A DNA stretch of 64,000 bases from CAWHJB01 sp963698715 (GCA_963698715.1 CAVORW010000004.1:1-64000), one strand, 5' to 3'. Counted from the first letter of the stretch, positions 37,265 through 46,217 are shown. Notes: generated by a model not told the origin, from the letters alone. Program-made: numbers and translations.

Positions 37265-37777
37265 TTAATCAGCGACCGAAACCTGGGAGGGTTCTCCTTC
37301 GAACTTCCAGATTTTCTCGGCCCGGTCGATAAACAAAACACCATTGAGATGATCGATCTCATGCTGGAAGATGCGCGCCAGCCAGTCTTTGGCCTTGACC
37401 CGCATGGGTTGGCCGTGACGATTCTGGCCTTTCACAGTCACTGTAAGCGACCGCTCCACATCACCTTGATAGCCGGGGATGGATAGACAGCCCTCTGTTC
37501 CTAGCAGGCTGTCGGTAGAGTAGCGGGCAATCTCGGGGTTGACCATCGTAAATAATTTCTTGGGCGCTTCTTCATCCTCTTCATCGCCAAACTCAATCAC
37601 GATCACGCGTAATGGAACATCTACCTGAGGGGCAGCTAAACCGACCCCTGGGGCCTCGCGCATAGTCTCAACCATATCATCAACTAAATTCTGTAAATCC
37701 TGACCGAAATCCGTCACCTTGCGCGCTTTGCCTCGCAGGACCGGCTCCGGAAGGGTTACAATTTTTCTTAACGCCAT
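37265..37777 (-). CDS. def: Peptide deformylase
   Basis: A 170-residue Fe/Zn enzyme that removes the N-formyl group from nascent proteins. All three motifs are present: GVGLAAPQV, EGCLSIPG (metal Cys) and HEIDHLNGVLF (two His and catalytic Glu). The ATG at 37777 (MALRKIVTLPEPVLR) is preferred over an upstream one at 37798 on family length and a GAGG sequence upstream. No methionyl-tRNA formyltransferase gene is adjacent. Confidence 0.96.
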   Translation of the reverse strand: MALRKIVTLPEPVLRGKARKVTDFGQDLQNLVDDMVETMREAPGVGLAAPQVDVPLRVIVIEFGDEEDEEAPKKLFTMVNPEIARYSTDSLLGTEGCLSIPGYQGDVERSLTVTVKGQNRHGQPMRVKAKDWLARIFQHEIDHLNGVLFIDRAEKIWKFEGEPSQVSVAD

Positions 37778-38165
37778 ACAAAAAACCTCGGTTTTCAATC
37801 ATTTTATAAGTTAACAAAACCAGTCCTATTATTTTACCCTTAAAATCTGGTTCTTTGGGAATCAGCTCTCCGGGGGGGTGCACTTAAATGTTGTAGAAAA
37901 ATAATTTTGGTGTTCGGTTTGTGCGGCTAGCGCCGCACAAACCGAACACCAAATCTACAAACTTTGAGTGCTCCCTCTCCGGCTATCTCTGGGATGGTAT
38001 CTCAGATTTTGGGGTGGGGTGTTAAACCAAAGAATTGCGAACTACAATTAAATCTACAGACTTTTAGCATACCAGTGGTGAGGGGAGGTTACTGGCTTTT
38101 TCTTGGTCTGGGTAGCCCAGTATCTGGCGATGGTCGCATCCCCCACCCCAGGCGGCCCTTTTAGT
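37778..38165. other. Intergenic region with palindromic element
   Basis: This 388-bp gap holds the nested palindrome at 37875-37977. Otherwise I see only AT-rich sequence upstream of the deformylase gene and no supported coding region. Confidence 0.6.
37875..37977. repeat. Nested intergenic palindrome B
   Basis: The core is 22 bp perfectly paired around a TAGC loop (37906-37953; arms start TTTGGTGTTCGG and end CCGAACACCAAA). Next come TTGTAGA (37891) and TCTACAA (37954). Outside these are arms GGGTGCACTTAAA and TTTGAGTGCTCCC (11 of 13 paired). Confidence 0.8.
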
Positions 38166-39884
38166 TCATGGAAGATCCCATTGAGAATCTTCATAAAACT
38201 CCAAGTCATCCGGGGGGCCGGTCTCATCATAATAAGCCATCAACCATTGGATCATCCGGTCACGCTCGCGTTTGGCCTCCGTTTCCCTTCGGCGGCGGTT
38301 GAGCAGTTCGCGATAATCCGATATATCCTGGTGCACCTGATCCGGGTTATAAACCCCTCGGAAGATGAACCGTGTTTCGCCCACGTTGATGGTGACATAT
38401 CCAAAGTTTAACAGATTCTGCAGAATATTTTCCCGTTCATGCTCAATGCTGAGGATAGAGCCCAGCGGGGCCGACTTTTTAATCTCTTCCCCAAGTGGTT
38501 TGCGCTCAATATCCAGAATCTGGTCTGGTGTCAGGCGGTAGATGTCGTTATTCCAGTCAAGATATTGGTAGCCCAGCCAGGTAACCACTACCAGATAACA
38601 AAATCCAGCCAGAACAAAAGCCGCAAAAGGGCCCAGTAAAGGATCGCCAGTGATCGACCACTGGTAGAGATAGTAGGCAGATACAAAAGCCAGGCTAGCC
38701 AATACAAGCATGGGCAGCCAGACTTTTTGGAGCAGCAAAAACCAATGCTTGCGATAAGTAATAACGCCATCTTTTTCATAGCGTACTTTTAAAAAGGTCG
38801 CCAACACAGCCGGTGGGATATCGGCGGCATCTTTTATCTGTGGAGGTTTTTTTACGGATTGATTTTTCGCTTGTTCGGTGATGGTAGGCGCCAGCTCCGG
38901 ATTCAACCGTCGATCGATTGCCTGTTGGATCGCTTCCTTCATCTGGCGATCCTCTTCTTGTTTAGAGAGAAACAGGGCGCGCTGCTTATACCCATTGACA
39001 AATTCTGATAGGATTTTTGGGCGCTTTGCATTGCGCATCATGATTCCACCTGTGAAGGTCCGGACGGTAATATTTCCGTAATCCAGGATGCGCCCTATCT
39101 GGCTGGAGGTAACATTGACTGCCAAAATCGTTTCTAGAGGTGCTTCCCGCCGGCTATCATACAGGCCAATCACTTTCTCTAACCAGATCACACGCTGGTT
39201 GGTGACAATATAATAATCATTACCCCAATCGAGGGCGTTCCAAATACCCCATGCGACCGATAAAATCAACATCAGGAAACCAATGGCTTCGATCATGAGC
39301 TGGAAAAAAGGTGTTGTCTGATATACAATGCCGAAAGCCAGCACCGGGATGGATCCAACCAGCATCAGGATCGGCACCAACAAAGACAGGTATAAAAAGA
39401 ACTCATGCTTGCGGGTTAGGAAATAAATGACCTCATCCGATCCCAACCAGGGAAAGCTTAATCGTCGCGCCAGCGCCCTGCTCTCGGCGGTAGCCGAGAG
39501 ATTCCTCAAGATACTTGGGAACTCTGTCAACAGATCTTGAAAATGTTCTTGATCCAGACGCAGCAGGGTTGAGCGAGTAATGGTGGCAATCGTCGCTGAA
39601 CGAGGTCGGTCAAACAGCAAAGCCTGCTCGCCAAAGAAATCACCCGACCCGAGAACATTTAAGAATTTTTCTTCGCCCCGAATATTCCGCGTGACCCGCA
39701 CGCTGCCGTGCAAGACCATATAAAAACAATCCGGTGGTGACCCTTCAGTGAAGACGATGGTATTCCGATCAAAATCAATCCGCTTAAATCGATAAGCAAT
39801 ATCAATAAGCTGATCGTTTTCCAGACCCTGAAAAAGGTATTCTCGCTGAAAAAGCGTGATGATTTGGGACAGATCTTCTGGCAT
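38166..39884 (-). CDS. Cyclic-nucleotide-binding domain plus two membrane/PH-like modules
   Basis: A 572-residue protein. The N-terminal cNMP-binding domain (about residues 10-135) has VFTEGSPPDCFYMVLHGSV and GSGDFFGEQALLFDRPRSAT, which includes the FGExALLxxxPRxA phosphate-binding cassette. Two copies of a module follow, each with a pair of membrane helices and a bacterial PH-like domain: about 165-310 (WGNDYYIVTNQRVIWLEKV) and about 390-525 (WNNDIYRLTPDQILDIERKP). The last 45 residues are charged. It may couple a cyclic nucleotide to a membrane event; no partner is evident. TAAAAT at 39891-39896 ends six bases before the ATG. Confidence 0.85.
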   Translation of the reverse strand: MPEDLSQIITLFQREYLFQGLENDQLIDIAYRFKRIDFDRNTIVFTEGSPPDCFYMVLHGSVRVTRNIRGEEKFLNVLGSGDFFGEQALLFDRPRSATIATITRSTLLRLDQEHFQDLLTEFPSILRNLSATAESRALARRLSFPWLGSDEVIYFLTRKHEFFLYLSLLVPILMLVGSIPVLAFGIVYQTTPFFQLMIEAIGFLMLILSVAWGIWNALDWGNDYYIVTNQRVIWLEKVIGLYDSRREAPLETILAVNVTSSQIGRILDYGNITVRTFTGGIMMRNAKRPKILSEFVNGYKQRALFLSKQEEDRQMKEAIQQAIDRRLNPELAPTITEQAKNQSVKKPPQIKDAADIPPAVLATFLKVRYEKDGVITYRKHWFLLLQKVWLPMLVLASLAFVSAYYLYQWSITGDPLLGPFAAFVLAGFCYLVVVTWLGYQYLDWNNDIYRLTPDQILDIERKPLGEEIKKSAPLGSILSIEHERENILQNLLNFGYVTINVGETRFIFRGVYNPDQVHQDISDYRELLNRRRRETEAKRERDRMIQWLMAYYDETGPPDDLEFYEDSQWDLP

Positions 39885-39890
39885 AGATTA

Positions 39891-39896
39891 ATTTTA
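39891..39896 (-). promoter_or_regulatory. -10 element of leaderless promoter
   Basis: TAAAAT on the minus strand, six bases before the ATG of the cNMP-binding membrane protein at 39884. Confidence 0.4.
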
Positions 39897-40165
39897 ACAT
39901 GATCCGGGGCTACTGCCCGGTGGTTTCGACTGATTGTATGGTGTGCAACAAACATGCCGGAATAGAAATTTATCAAAGGGGTGCAAGCGCGTACGGACGC
40001 ACGCTCACATCCTACATCTGGACCTATTCACAGGGTTTCCCAATGAGCCCTTTCTTTTTAATATCTGCACCCTTAATCAATGATAAAATCAAGCCCGCTT
40101 TTGGCTCTCCTCGAAAGCCTGTAGTGTTCCCCAAATTTCTGAAGAGGCCCACGTTTCAAACAGAT

Positions 40166-40267
40166 GGGGAGTAAGCAAAAGATGTAGACTTGGTGTTAGG
40201 CTTGTACGGCTTCGGCTGCCTAAACCTAACACCAGAAATACAACTCTTCTAACTCGATTGCTCCCTC
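40166..40267. repeat. Nested intergenic palindrome C
   Basis: The core TTGGTGTTAGGCTTGTACGG (from 40190) is complemented by a CCTAACACC arm ending near 40234, and is clearly related to palindrome B. Partial inner arms TGTAGA and TACAAC and outer arms GGGGAG..GCA and TGCTCCC are present. Confidence 0.7.
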
Positions 40268-40379
40268 CAGAAGGCCTTCAAACACGGGAGCTACTGTAAG
40301 GTGGAATAAATCTTTGAACTGAGAGTTCCCGCGCCCATCTCGCTATTCACTCTCTGATCTTCTTACCGGAGGAAACTCG

Positions 40380-41840
40380 ATGCCAATTCATTTCGGAACC
40401 GATGGCTGGCGAGCCGTCATATCTGACACATTCACATTCCATAATTTGCGCCTGGTTGCGCAAGCTATCGCCGACGCGGTTAATTCCGATTCCTGGCTGA
40501 ACGGGACACGTTTAAGTTCATCTATCGATCCGCGTAAAATGGTGGTTGGGTTCGACACACGCTTTCTATCTGACCGTTATGCCAGCGATGTTGCCCGTGT
40601 CCTGGCTGCTAACGGCTATACCGTTTACCTGGCTCAGGCCGATGCACCTACACCAGCAATCTCGTACGCAGTGCGCACTCTGGGGGCCATTGGGGGAGTT
40701 ATGATTACCGCCTCTCACAATGCTCCTCGCTATAACGGCATCAAACTCAAAGCCGCTTACGGGGGTTCGGCTTCCAGCGAGCAGAGCCGCCGAGTGGAAG
40801 TGTACTTGAATGACAATGAAAATCGCGGTCGCGGCCCTAACTTGATGGATTTCGATCAAGCCCGCCGCCAAGGCCTGATCCAACGCTTCAATCCAATCCC
40901 CAGCTATTACGATCATTTGCGAACCTTGATTGATTTTGATGTGATTGCCGAGCGTCCAGTGCAGGTGGTTGTCGATTCGATGTATGGTTCAGGGCGGGGT
41001 GTGATTAAAGGCATCCTACAAGGTACCGGCTGTGAAGTTCAAGAAATTCGGGGAGAAATGAATCCCGGGTTCGGCGGAGTGCATCCTGAACCCATCGAGC
41101 AGCATTTGAGTGCTCTGGCTGGTGCCGTCAGCACCCATATGGGCGATTTCGGGCTGGCGCTGGATGGCGATGCCGACCGGATTGGAGCCATGGACGAGCG
41201 CTGTAATTTTGTGGACCCGCACAAAATAATGGCGCTGGCTTTGCGATATCTGGTAGAGAAACGCGGTTGGCGCGGACCGGTGGTTCGGACAGTATCTACT
41301 ACCCGGATGGTCGATCGCCTCGCCCGCCTTTATGATCTGCCAGTGTACGAAACTCCAGTGGGTTTTAACCACATCGCCGAGTACATGCTGGATGAAGATA
41401 TCCTGATCGGGGGTGAGGAGTCGGGCGGAATTTCATTCAGAGGGCACATTCCTGAAGGTGATGGGGTCTTAATGGGCTTGCTGCTGGTGGAGATTGTGGC
41501 TGAATCTGGGACTACCCTCCACGAGCTGGTTGAAAAATTGCTGCAGGAGGTTGGACCAGCCTACTATCGTCGCAATGATCTGCGATTAAACCGACCAGTC
41601 ACCAAGCAGGTGATGAGTGCGTACCTGACCCAAAATGCTCCTGAGAGAATCGGGGGTGAGAGCGTCGCAGAGGTATTAACCCGGGATGGCGTAAAATACA
41701 TTATGAGCGATGACTCATGGCTGCTTATTCGACCATCGGGCACTGAACCCGTATTAAGAGTTTATGCAGAAGGGCGCAGCCCTGAGATCGTCGAGGCTCT
41801 TTTGATGTACGGCGAGCAAGTCGCCACAGATGTCACCTGA
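40380..41840 (+). CDS. Phosphoglucomutase/phosphomannomutase family protein
   Basis: A 486-residue alpha-D-phosphohexomutase. Domain 1 has FGTDGWRAVISDTF and the phospho-Ser loop TASHNAPRYNGIKLK (Ser near residue 105). Domain 2 has the metal loop LALDGDADRIGAMD. Domain 3 has the sugar loop GGEESGGISFRGHIPEGDG, and domain 4 the phosphate site LIRPSGTEPVLRVYAEG. It interconverts hexose 1- and 6-phosphates, feeding glycan or trehalose/glycogen metabolism. GGEESGG matches glucose/mannose-type enzymes, but glucose versus mannose preference cannot be decided. GGAGGAAA precedes the ATG. Confidence 0.92.
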   Translation: MPIHFGTDGWRAVISDTFTFHNLRLVAQAIADAVNSDSWLNGTRLSSSIDPRKMVVGFDTRFLSDRYASDVARVLAANGYTVYLAQADAPTPAISYAVRTLGAIGGVMITASHNAPRYNGIKLKAAYGGSASSEQSRRVEVYLNDNENRGRGPNLMDFDQARRQGLIQRFNPIPSYYDHLRTLIDFDVIAERPVQVVVDSMYGSGRGVIKGILQGTGCEVQEIRGEMNPGFGGVHPEPIEQHLSALAGAVSTHMGDFGLALDGDADRIGAMDERCNFVDPHKIMALALRYLVEKRGWRGPVVRTVSTTRMVDRLARLYDLPVYETPVGFNHIAEYMLDEDILIGGEESGGISFRGHIPEGDGVLMGLLLVEIVAESGTTLHELVEKLLQEVGPAYYRRNDLRLNRPVTKQVMSAYLTQNAPERIGGESVAEVLTRDGVKYIMSDDSWLLIRPSGTEPVLRVYAEGRSPEIVEALLMYGEQVATDVT

Positions 41841-41850
41841 AATGAAAAAT

Positions 41851-41864
41851 GACCCGTTCGGGTC
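41851..41864 (+). terminator. Short stem-loop after the phosphohexomutase
   Basis: GACCC-GTTC-GGGTC ten bases after the stop, followed by GTTAAATATTT; a weak intrinsic terminator. Confidence 0.5.
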
Positions 41865-41907
41865 GTTAAATATTTGGGTATTCGGATAGATACAAATTTA
41901 AGAGATC

Positions 41908-41940
41908 ACCGAAGCAACCTTGAAAGCAGGCTGCTTCGGT
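41908..41940. terminator. Stem-loop between convergent genes
   Basis: ACCGAAGCA pairs perfectly with TGCTTCGGT across a 15-base loop. It sits between the phosphohexomutase and the minus-strand operon, so it may serve both directions. T-rich sequence is modest on both sides. Confidence 0.55.
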
Positions 41941-41968
41941 TAATTTAAGTGCTTTGATCCCGGTAGTG

Positions 41969-42523
41969 TTAAACTGTCCGCAGCCGTCTGGCAGCGAAGA
42001 ACACTACAATCAACAAGACCGCCAACCCCAACATCATGGGTAAGCCAACATCATCAGCAAGACCGGTATCGGGCAGGGCCGTTGCAGTAGGAATAACTGT
42101 CTGGGTCGTTTGGGCAGCTTGAGTGAGCAGCGCGGCCACTGTGGCAGTTCTAGGATCTTGAGTGGGAATCTGGGTGTTGGTCGGCACAGCTACCACTGCA
42201 GTGGGGCTGGCTGTGGCGGTTGGCGGAATAGAAGTGACAGTCGGGGTAAATGTGACTGCTTTAGCCGCAGACGATGTTTGCGTAATCGCCATAGCCACTT
42301 CTGTATTTTGGGCATTTAATGTCGCTACTTGAGCAGCCTGCTGGTTGCGCTGATTTGGCAGTAATACCAGCGCGTACAGGGCAATACATATCAATGCCAG
42401 GACTGCAATACCACCCAGGATGCCAGCTGCAATTAAGAAAGTGCGATTGCTGGCTTCCCCTGGTGGAGGCGAGTCATCAAAATTATCCATTTCGGGTTCC
42501 AGATCCAGGTTTTCAAAAGACAT
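41969..42523 (-). CDS. Surface protein with LPDTG sorting-like C-terminus
   Basis: A 184-residue protein: acidic N-terminus, membrane segment (about residues 28-53), a long Thr/Ala/Pro-rich low-complexity spacer, then LPDTG at about residue 150 followed by a hydrophobic stretch and ARRLRTV. The tail has the layout of a sortase signal (LPxTG, hydrophobic segment, basic end). GAGGAGG ahead of the ATG at 42523 fixes the start. No sortase gene is in the window. The spacer looks like an O-glycosylated stalk. It follows the uncharacterised operon with a 27-bp gap, so it may be its last member. Confidence 0.7.
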   Translation of the reverse strand: MSFENLDLEPEMDNFDDSPPPGEASNRTFLIAAGILGGIAVLALICIALYALVLLPNQRNQQAAQVATLNAQNTEVAMAITQTSSAAKAVTFTPTVTSIPPTATASPTAVVAVPTNTQIPTQDPRTATVAALLTQAAQTTQTVIPTATALPDTGLADDVGLPMMLGLAVLLIVVFFAARRLRTV

Positions 42524-42550
42524 ATTACTCCTCCTCAAAAGGATTTTGAA

Positions 42551-43606
42551 CTAGGCCAAAACCTCTAGGTTTGCTAAAGGAATGACGGCATCCTCTCCGG
42601 TTTCCAGGTGTACCTGCGCTGCACGGGCACGAATGCCGTTTGGAAACATATACAGGCCTGGATCTAAATTTGCAATCGTTCCAATTTTACCCTGATACGG
42701 GGCACTGATGACGCGAATTTGCTGTTCGGGAGCGAAATAGCAGGCCTCGAGAGGCCGTGTGATCACTCCGGTGGTAGGCAGGGAGATCACAACCTCAGGT
42801 CGGCTGCCTGTGTACCGGTCCCAGGGTTCAGCATTGACAGAGACCTCTCGCCGTTCGTTCGTCGAAAGCAGCTTGAAAGCCGCCGAATTCATCTGAAGGT
42901 GCCGGAATCCCTCTACTACCAGGATTGGATACAACATTTTGGACGCAAGCGGCAGCAGAGCCGGGTTCAGGCTGCCTAATATCAGGCCGCGCAATGGCAT
43001 ATCCTGAGCCGTCCTTAATACTTCCGGATCGGCACAGTAGCCCGCCAGGACGATCGAGCCGCGCATGCTGACATCTAACTGGTCAGGCGTGATAGTCTCA
43101 TCCGCCGATTTCGCCAGTACAAACATCAAGCCAAAATCTATCCGGCCATTGCCCCACACACCCTGGACCAGCGCTCCAGTCGTTTCAATAATCACACCCC
43201 GATCCGATACGAGATCGACAACATCCCCAGACAGTCCAGCTTTCAACTCAAATGGCTGGCCCAAGATTTCCAGCAGCGCCTGCCCCCCACCTAACAAGAG
43301 CACTCTGGCGCGCTTCGGTGTGCGCACAACTCGCCTGGCAATCCCTACCGGCCCGGCGACGATATCACCTTCAGCCAGTTGGTCGCCCACTTTGCACTGA
43401 ATATGCTCGTCAGCCTCAGCTGCTGAAAGTCCCAAACCACGAGCTAGATCTAAAAGGAGATGCTCGGGGGCCAGGTTGACCTCGGCAACTGGATCGCTGG
43501 CGCTAACTTTCTGCCCTTTTCTGACCACGATTTTGCCTGGGACGGGCAGCACCCTTTCCCGACGAATGGTGGTCAAAGGGAGAATATGGGTTATCGATGC
43601 TAACAT
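42551..43606 (-). CDS. Uncharacterised protein of the GlmL/DWL-repeat cluster
   Basis: A 351-residue protein, apparently soluble. The N-terminal 65 residues resemble a lipoyl/biotinyl-like or barrel segment (PVPGKIVVRKGQKVSASDPV). The centre includes ARVLLLGGGQALLEILGQPF and MRGSIVLAGYCADPEVLRTA. The last 55 residues look like a KOW-type beta-barrel (APYQGKIGTIANLDPG to GEDAVIPLANLEVLA). I do not recognise a named family with confidence. The gap to the upstream GlmL-like gene is 147 bp, with a small hairpin (GGCATG/CATGCC) inside it. Conserved neighbourhood would be the best clue to its role. Confidence 0.65.
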   Translation of the reverse strand: MLASITHILPLTTIRRERVLPVPGKIVVRKGQKVSASDPVAEVNLAPEHLLLDLARGLGLSAAEADEHIQCKVGDQLAEGDIVAGPVGIARRVVRTPKRARVLLLGGGQALLEILGQPFELKAGLSGDVVDLVSDRGVIIETTGALVQGVWGNGRIDFGLMFVLAKSADETITPDQLDVSMRGSIVLAGYCADPEVLRTAQDMPLRGLILGSLNPALLPLASKMLYPILVVEGFRHLQMNSAAFKLLSTNERREVSVNAEPWDRYTGSRPEVVISLPTTGVITRPLEACYFAPEQQIRVISAPYQGKIGTIANLDPGLYMFPNGIRARAAQVHLETGEDAVIPLANLEVLA

Positions 43607-43753
43607 ACCATTGTCCTGTAATGACCTGATTAGTTTATTTCATTCAGGCTGGCATGCCAACATGCCAACCTACCTGGTGCAAGAATGGTGCCGGATGCCG
43701 CTGAGGATAAGAGCCACGCATGCGCCTCAACCTGTTACCTTAGCCAGCCTCTG

Positions 43754-45508
43754 CTATCCGCCCAGGGTCCACAGCCATTTTTTGTGCAGTTCCCGCCTGC
43801 GTCCCGGATCTTCCGACAATTGTAGGGGCCGGCCGCGGGCATCGATAATAATCCCCAATGATCCTCCTTGGACCTCCAATCTGCCGCCTCGCCCGGGACC
43901 GCCCATGCCTACATCATATCGATGCAAGGGCTGGATAACCAGGGTAGCAGACTGTCCTACCGGCAAGGGGATCACATCCAGAGCGCCTTGTTTGACTTCA
44001 ACACCTGTCTCTCGTCCGCTGCCATCGGTCATTTTCACTCTCAACACGGGTGTCCCTGGCTGCGAGTACCCTACTGGCGAGATGACTGTCCCCAAATTAA
44101 TAAACGTACTGGCATCCAGAACTTGAACTGCCAGGATCGGATTCAAAACGGCAGCCACACCTAGCGCACTGGCGAGATGGTTTTGATCTAAACCCAGGTT
44201 GGTAGTGCCAGTTGGTTGTAAGCCATCCAGGAGCATCAGGGCTGCATCCGCCAACCTGGGTGCCCGGGTAAGAACACTGCCCGAGGCCATAATGAATTTA
44301 AACCAGGGCAACAACCCACCTGCCGATCCTTTTAAGCCTTCCGGAAAACCCGAGGATGTCCGTTGGATGGATGCCAGCATCATCTGCCGGGCCAAAGCCT
44401 GTTCAAGCGCCAGGTCTTCCTGAGTGACTGGTATCATGGCCGGGTGTGAGGCCTTGTGGTGGAGGTAACTGCGCACGTAGCTGTTAGGAATCTCAACCGG
44501 TAACCAACGCACAATTTCCTCAAGAGAGATCTGTTCGAGCAGTCTAGACAACCCACTACCCAGACCCAAATATGGATATACTCCCATTACAAGTTCATCA
44601 TCAGAAGCCGCAGCAACTGTCGTTGCTGAGGCACCTATATCCACTCCTAACACTCCTTTAGACCCGGCATATGCCTTACTCAAGAAGTGAATGATCCGCC
44701 CAAATGCTGTCGCCGTCGGAAGCAGGCCGCCGCCTGCCAGATCGTTTAGTTCTGCAACGCCATTGATCTGGCGCGCCCTGACCCGACGGACCATGGCTGC
44801 CAATTGAATTTGTGCCGCGTCAAGGCGCTCAATTTCCAGGGTCGGTCGGACATTTGCAGCAAAATGCAGGTTAGCAACCCTGCCTAAAGTGCTTACAATC
44901 TCATCTTTCAAATCTTGATTTCCGGCAAACAGCACTTCTGGGCGCTGCTTTTCGGGCAGCATATAACATGCCAGCCCAATCCCCTCCATTAAACTCAGCA
45001 CCGACTGGGAAGCGCCGCCTTCGGTCCCCCCAGCAACCAAGGCCAGATCAGGACGCATGCGAACAATCGCATCAATCCGTTTTTCTGGTCGCCGCCGGTC
45101 ATTCAAACTGATGCATTCCATCGATCCAGTATAGGTTGTCGTAGCCAGGCGGCGGATGCTCTCCAGAGAAACATCTTCCAATAAGCCAACCGCAACAACT
45201 TTAAGCGGCGCACCCGCCGACATTGTGACCGCAAACGTATCTACGCCGGATCCATCTTCCTGACAGGGGATGATAATACGTTGATCCATACCCATCAGTA
45301 CCCGACCGGTGATCTTTTGTAAATGTTCTACAGCATTACGAACCCCCTCACTGATATCATGGAAGGGCGCTTCAGCAGTTGTCACTGCAGAGCCTGTTGC
45401 CAGGAAACGATATTTTCCGTCAACCACGTCAAACAACATGGCACGGGTCGTGATCGTACCCACATCGATCACGAGCAAAGAGTCAGCGTCAATCAGTGAA
45501 GTGGCCAT
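43754..45508 (-). CDS. GlmL-like ASKHA ATPase (glutamate mutase L family)
   Basis: A 584-residue protein matching the glutamate-mutase-L family (Pfam PF13941). Phosphate-1 motif SLLVIDVGTITTRAMLFDV (about residues 11-29) and phosphate-2 motif LGVDIGASATTVAAASD (about 290-306) mark the actin/Hsp70/sugar-kinase fold. VAGGTEGGASQSVLSLMEGI lies between. In clostridia GlmL accompanies coenzyme-B12 glutamate mutase (GlmS/GlmE) and is thought to be a reactivating chaperone. No mutase subunit occurs here; instead it starts seven bases after a membrane-protein gene in an operon of envelope proteins. The real partner is therefore probably different. The C-terminal 150 residues (beta-rich) exceed the usual core. 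Confidence 0.8.
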   Translation of the reverse strand: MATSLIDADSLLVIDVGTITTRAMLFDVVDGKYRFLATGSAVTTAEAPFHDISEGVRNAVEHLQKITGRVLMGMDQRIIIPCQEDGSGVDTFAVTMSAGAPLKVVAVGLLEDVSLESIRRLATTTYTGSMECISLNDRRRPEKRIDAIVRMRPDLALVAGGTEGGASQSVLSLMEGIGLACYMLPEKQRPEVLFAGNQDLKDEIVSTLGRVANLHFAANVRPTLEIERLDAAQIQLAAMVRRVRARQINGVAELNDLAGGGLLPTATAFGRIIHFLSKAYAGSKGVLGVDIGASATTVAAASDDELVMGVYPYLGLGSGLSRLLEQISLEEIVRWLPVEIPNSYVRSYLHHKASHPAMIPVTQEDLALEQALARQMMLASIQRTSSGFPEGLKGSAGGLLPWFKFIMASGSVLTRAPRLADAALMLLDGLQPTGTTNLGLDQNHLASALGVAAVLNPILAVQVLDASTFINLGTVISPVGYSQPGTPVLRVKMTDGSGRETGVEVKQGALDVIPLPVGQSATLVIQPLHRYDVGMGGPGRGGRLEVQGGSLGIIIDARGRPLQLSEDPGRRRELHKKWLWTLGG

Positions 45509-45515
45509 AAATTGC

Positions 45516-46217
45516 CTACTTTGGCAGAACGAGTGGTAGTAAGAAATCTACCAGAAACTTGCTGCGCTCAACGAGCGCACTGAGAGCCGCCATATAAACG
45601 CCGGCGAAGATTGCACCCAGAGTAATTGCAATGAAAAATTGTCCTATCCAGGCCATGCCCTCCACCAGGATACCTCGGGTTGGCGTCTGGCCTGGACGTG
45701 GGCGGGTACTAAATTGAAAATATGCCAGCGTTGTGACTGTTCCCAACAGGATCAAAGCACCTTCAGCCAGTTTTATGAAGCTTAGATCTGCAGATGAAAT
45801 CGCGGATTGGTCAAACAAGTTGGCCGAAGCGATCATTTGAGGAAAAAGCGTTCCAAGAATGGCCCCTCCAATCGTGGTAGCCGCCCCAACTCCTACCAGA
45901 TAAATAACCGGAATTGTCCCCCAACCCGATAGGCGAGCGGTGGCTTTGGTCAGCAATAGTAGACCAAGAATTAAGGGTACCAGGGCAACAATTCGTTCAG
46001 ACGAAGTTCCAATGAATAAGGGCAAGATCAGTTCTGGCCATAGGACGTTGTACCAGACAATCACAGATGCGTAACCTGCGGCCACTCCGATGAACACATT
46101 TACTGCAATCCGGAACAATGGATTATCGCCGAGGATATAGCTAAAAACCATGAGGGTAAAAACGAACCCTAACAAGGCACCGATCAGATCAGGCAGGTTC
46201 ATCTCAGCAAGGTTCAT
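45516..46217 (-). CDS. Uncharacterised six-pass membrane protein
   Basis: A 233-residue protein with about six hydrophobic segments (residues about 10-30, 37-59, 75-92, 98-121, 148-170 and 188-213). A Pro/Arg loop (TRPRPGQTPTRG) precedes the last. The ATG overlaps the stop of the 976-residue gene by four bases (ATGA), indicating coupled translation. I do not recognise the family. It is flanked by the DWL-repeat protein and the GlmL-like ATPase, so it is a likely integral subunit of their complex. Confidence 0.75.
   Translation of the reverse strand: MNLAEMNLPDLIGALLGFVFTLMVFSYILGDNPLFRIAVNVFIGVAAGYASVIVWYNVLWPELILPLFIGTSSERIVALVPLILGLLLLTKATARLSGWGTIPVIYLVGVGAATTIGGAILGTLFPQMIASANLFDQSAISSADLSFIKLAEGALILLGTVTTLAYFQFSTRPRPGQTPTRGILVEGMAWIGQFFIAITLGAIFAGVYMAALSALVERSKFLVDFLLPLVLPK

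Larger units (their letters stand above)
39885..40379. other. Intergenic region with palindromic element
   Basis: A 495-bp gap between divergent genes. It contains the -10 element at 39891-39896 and palindrome C at 40166-40267. A purine-rich ribosome-binding site (GGAGGAAA) precedes the phosphohexomutase. No coding region is supported. Confidence 0.6.

Noticed and set aside
43754..45508. Reading the GlmL-like gene as evidence for glutamate fermentation
   Set aside because: No mutase, methylaspartase or B12 genes accompany it. The family name alone is not enough.
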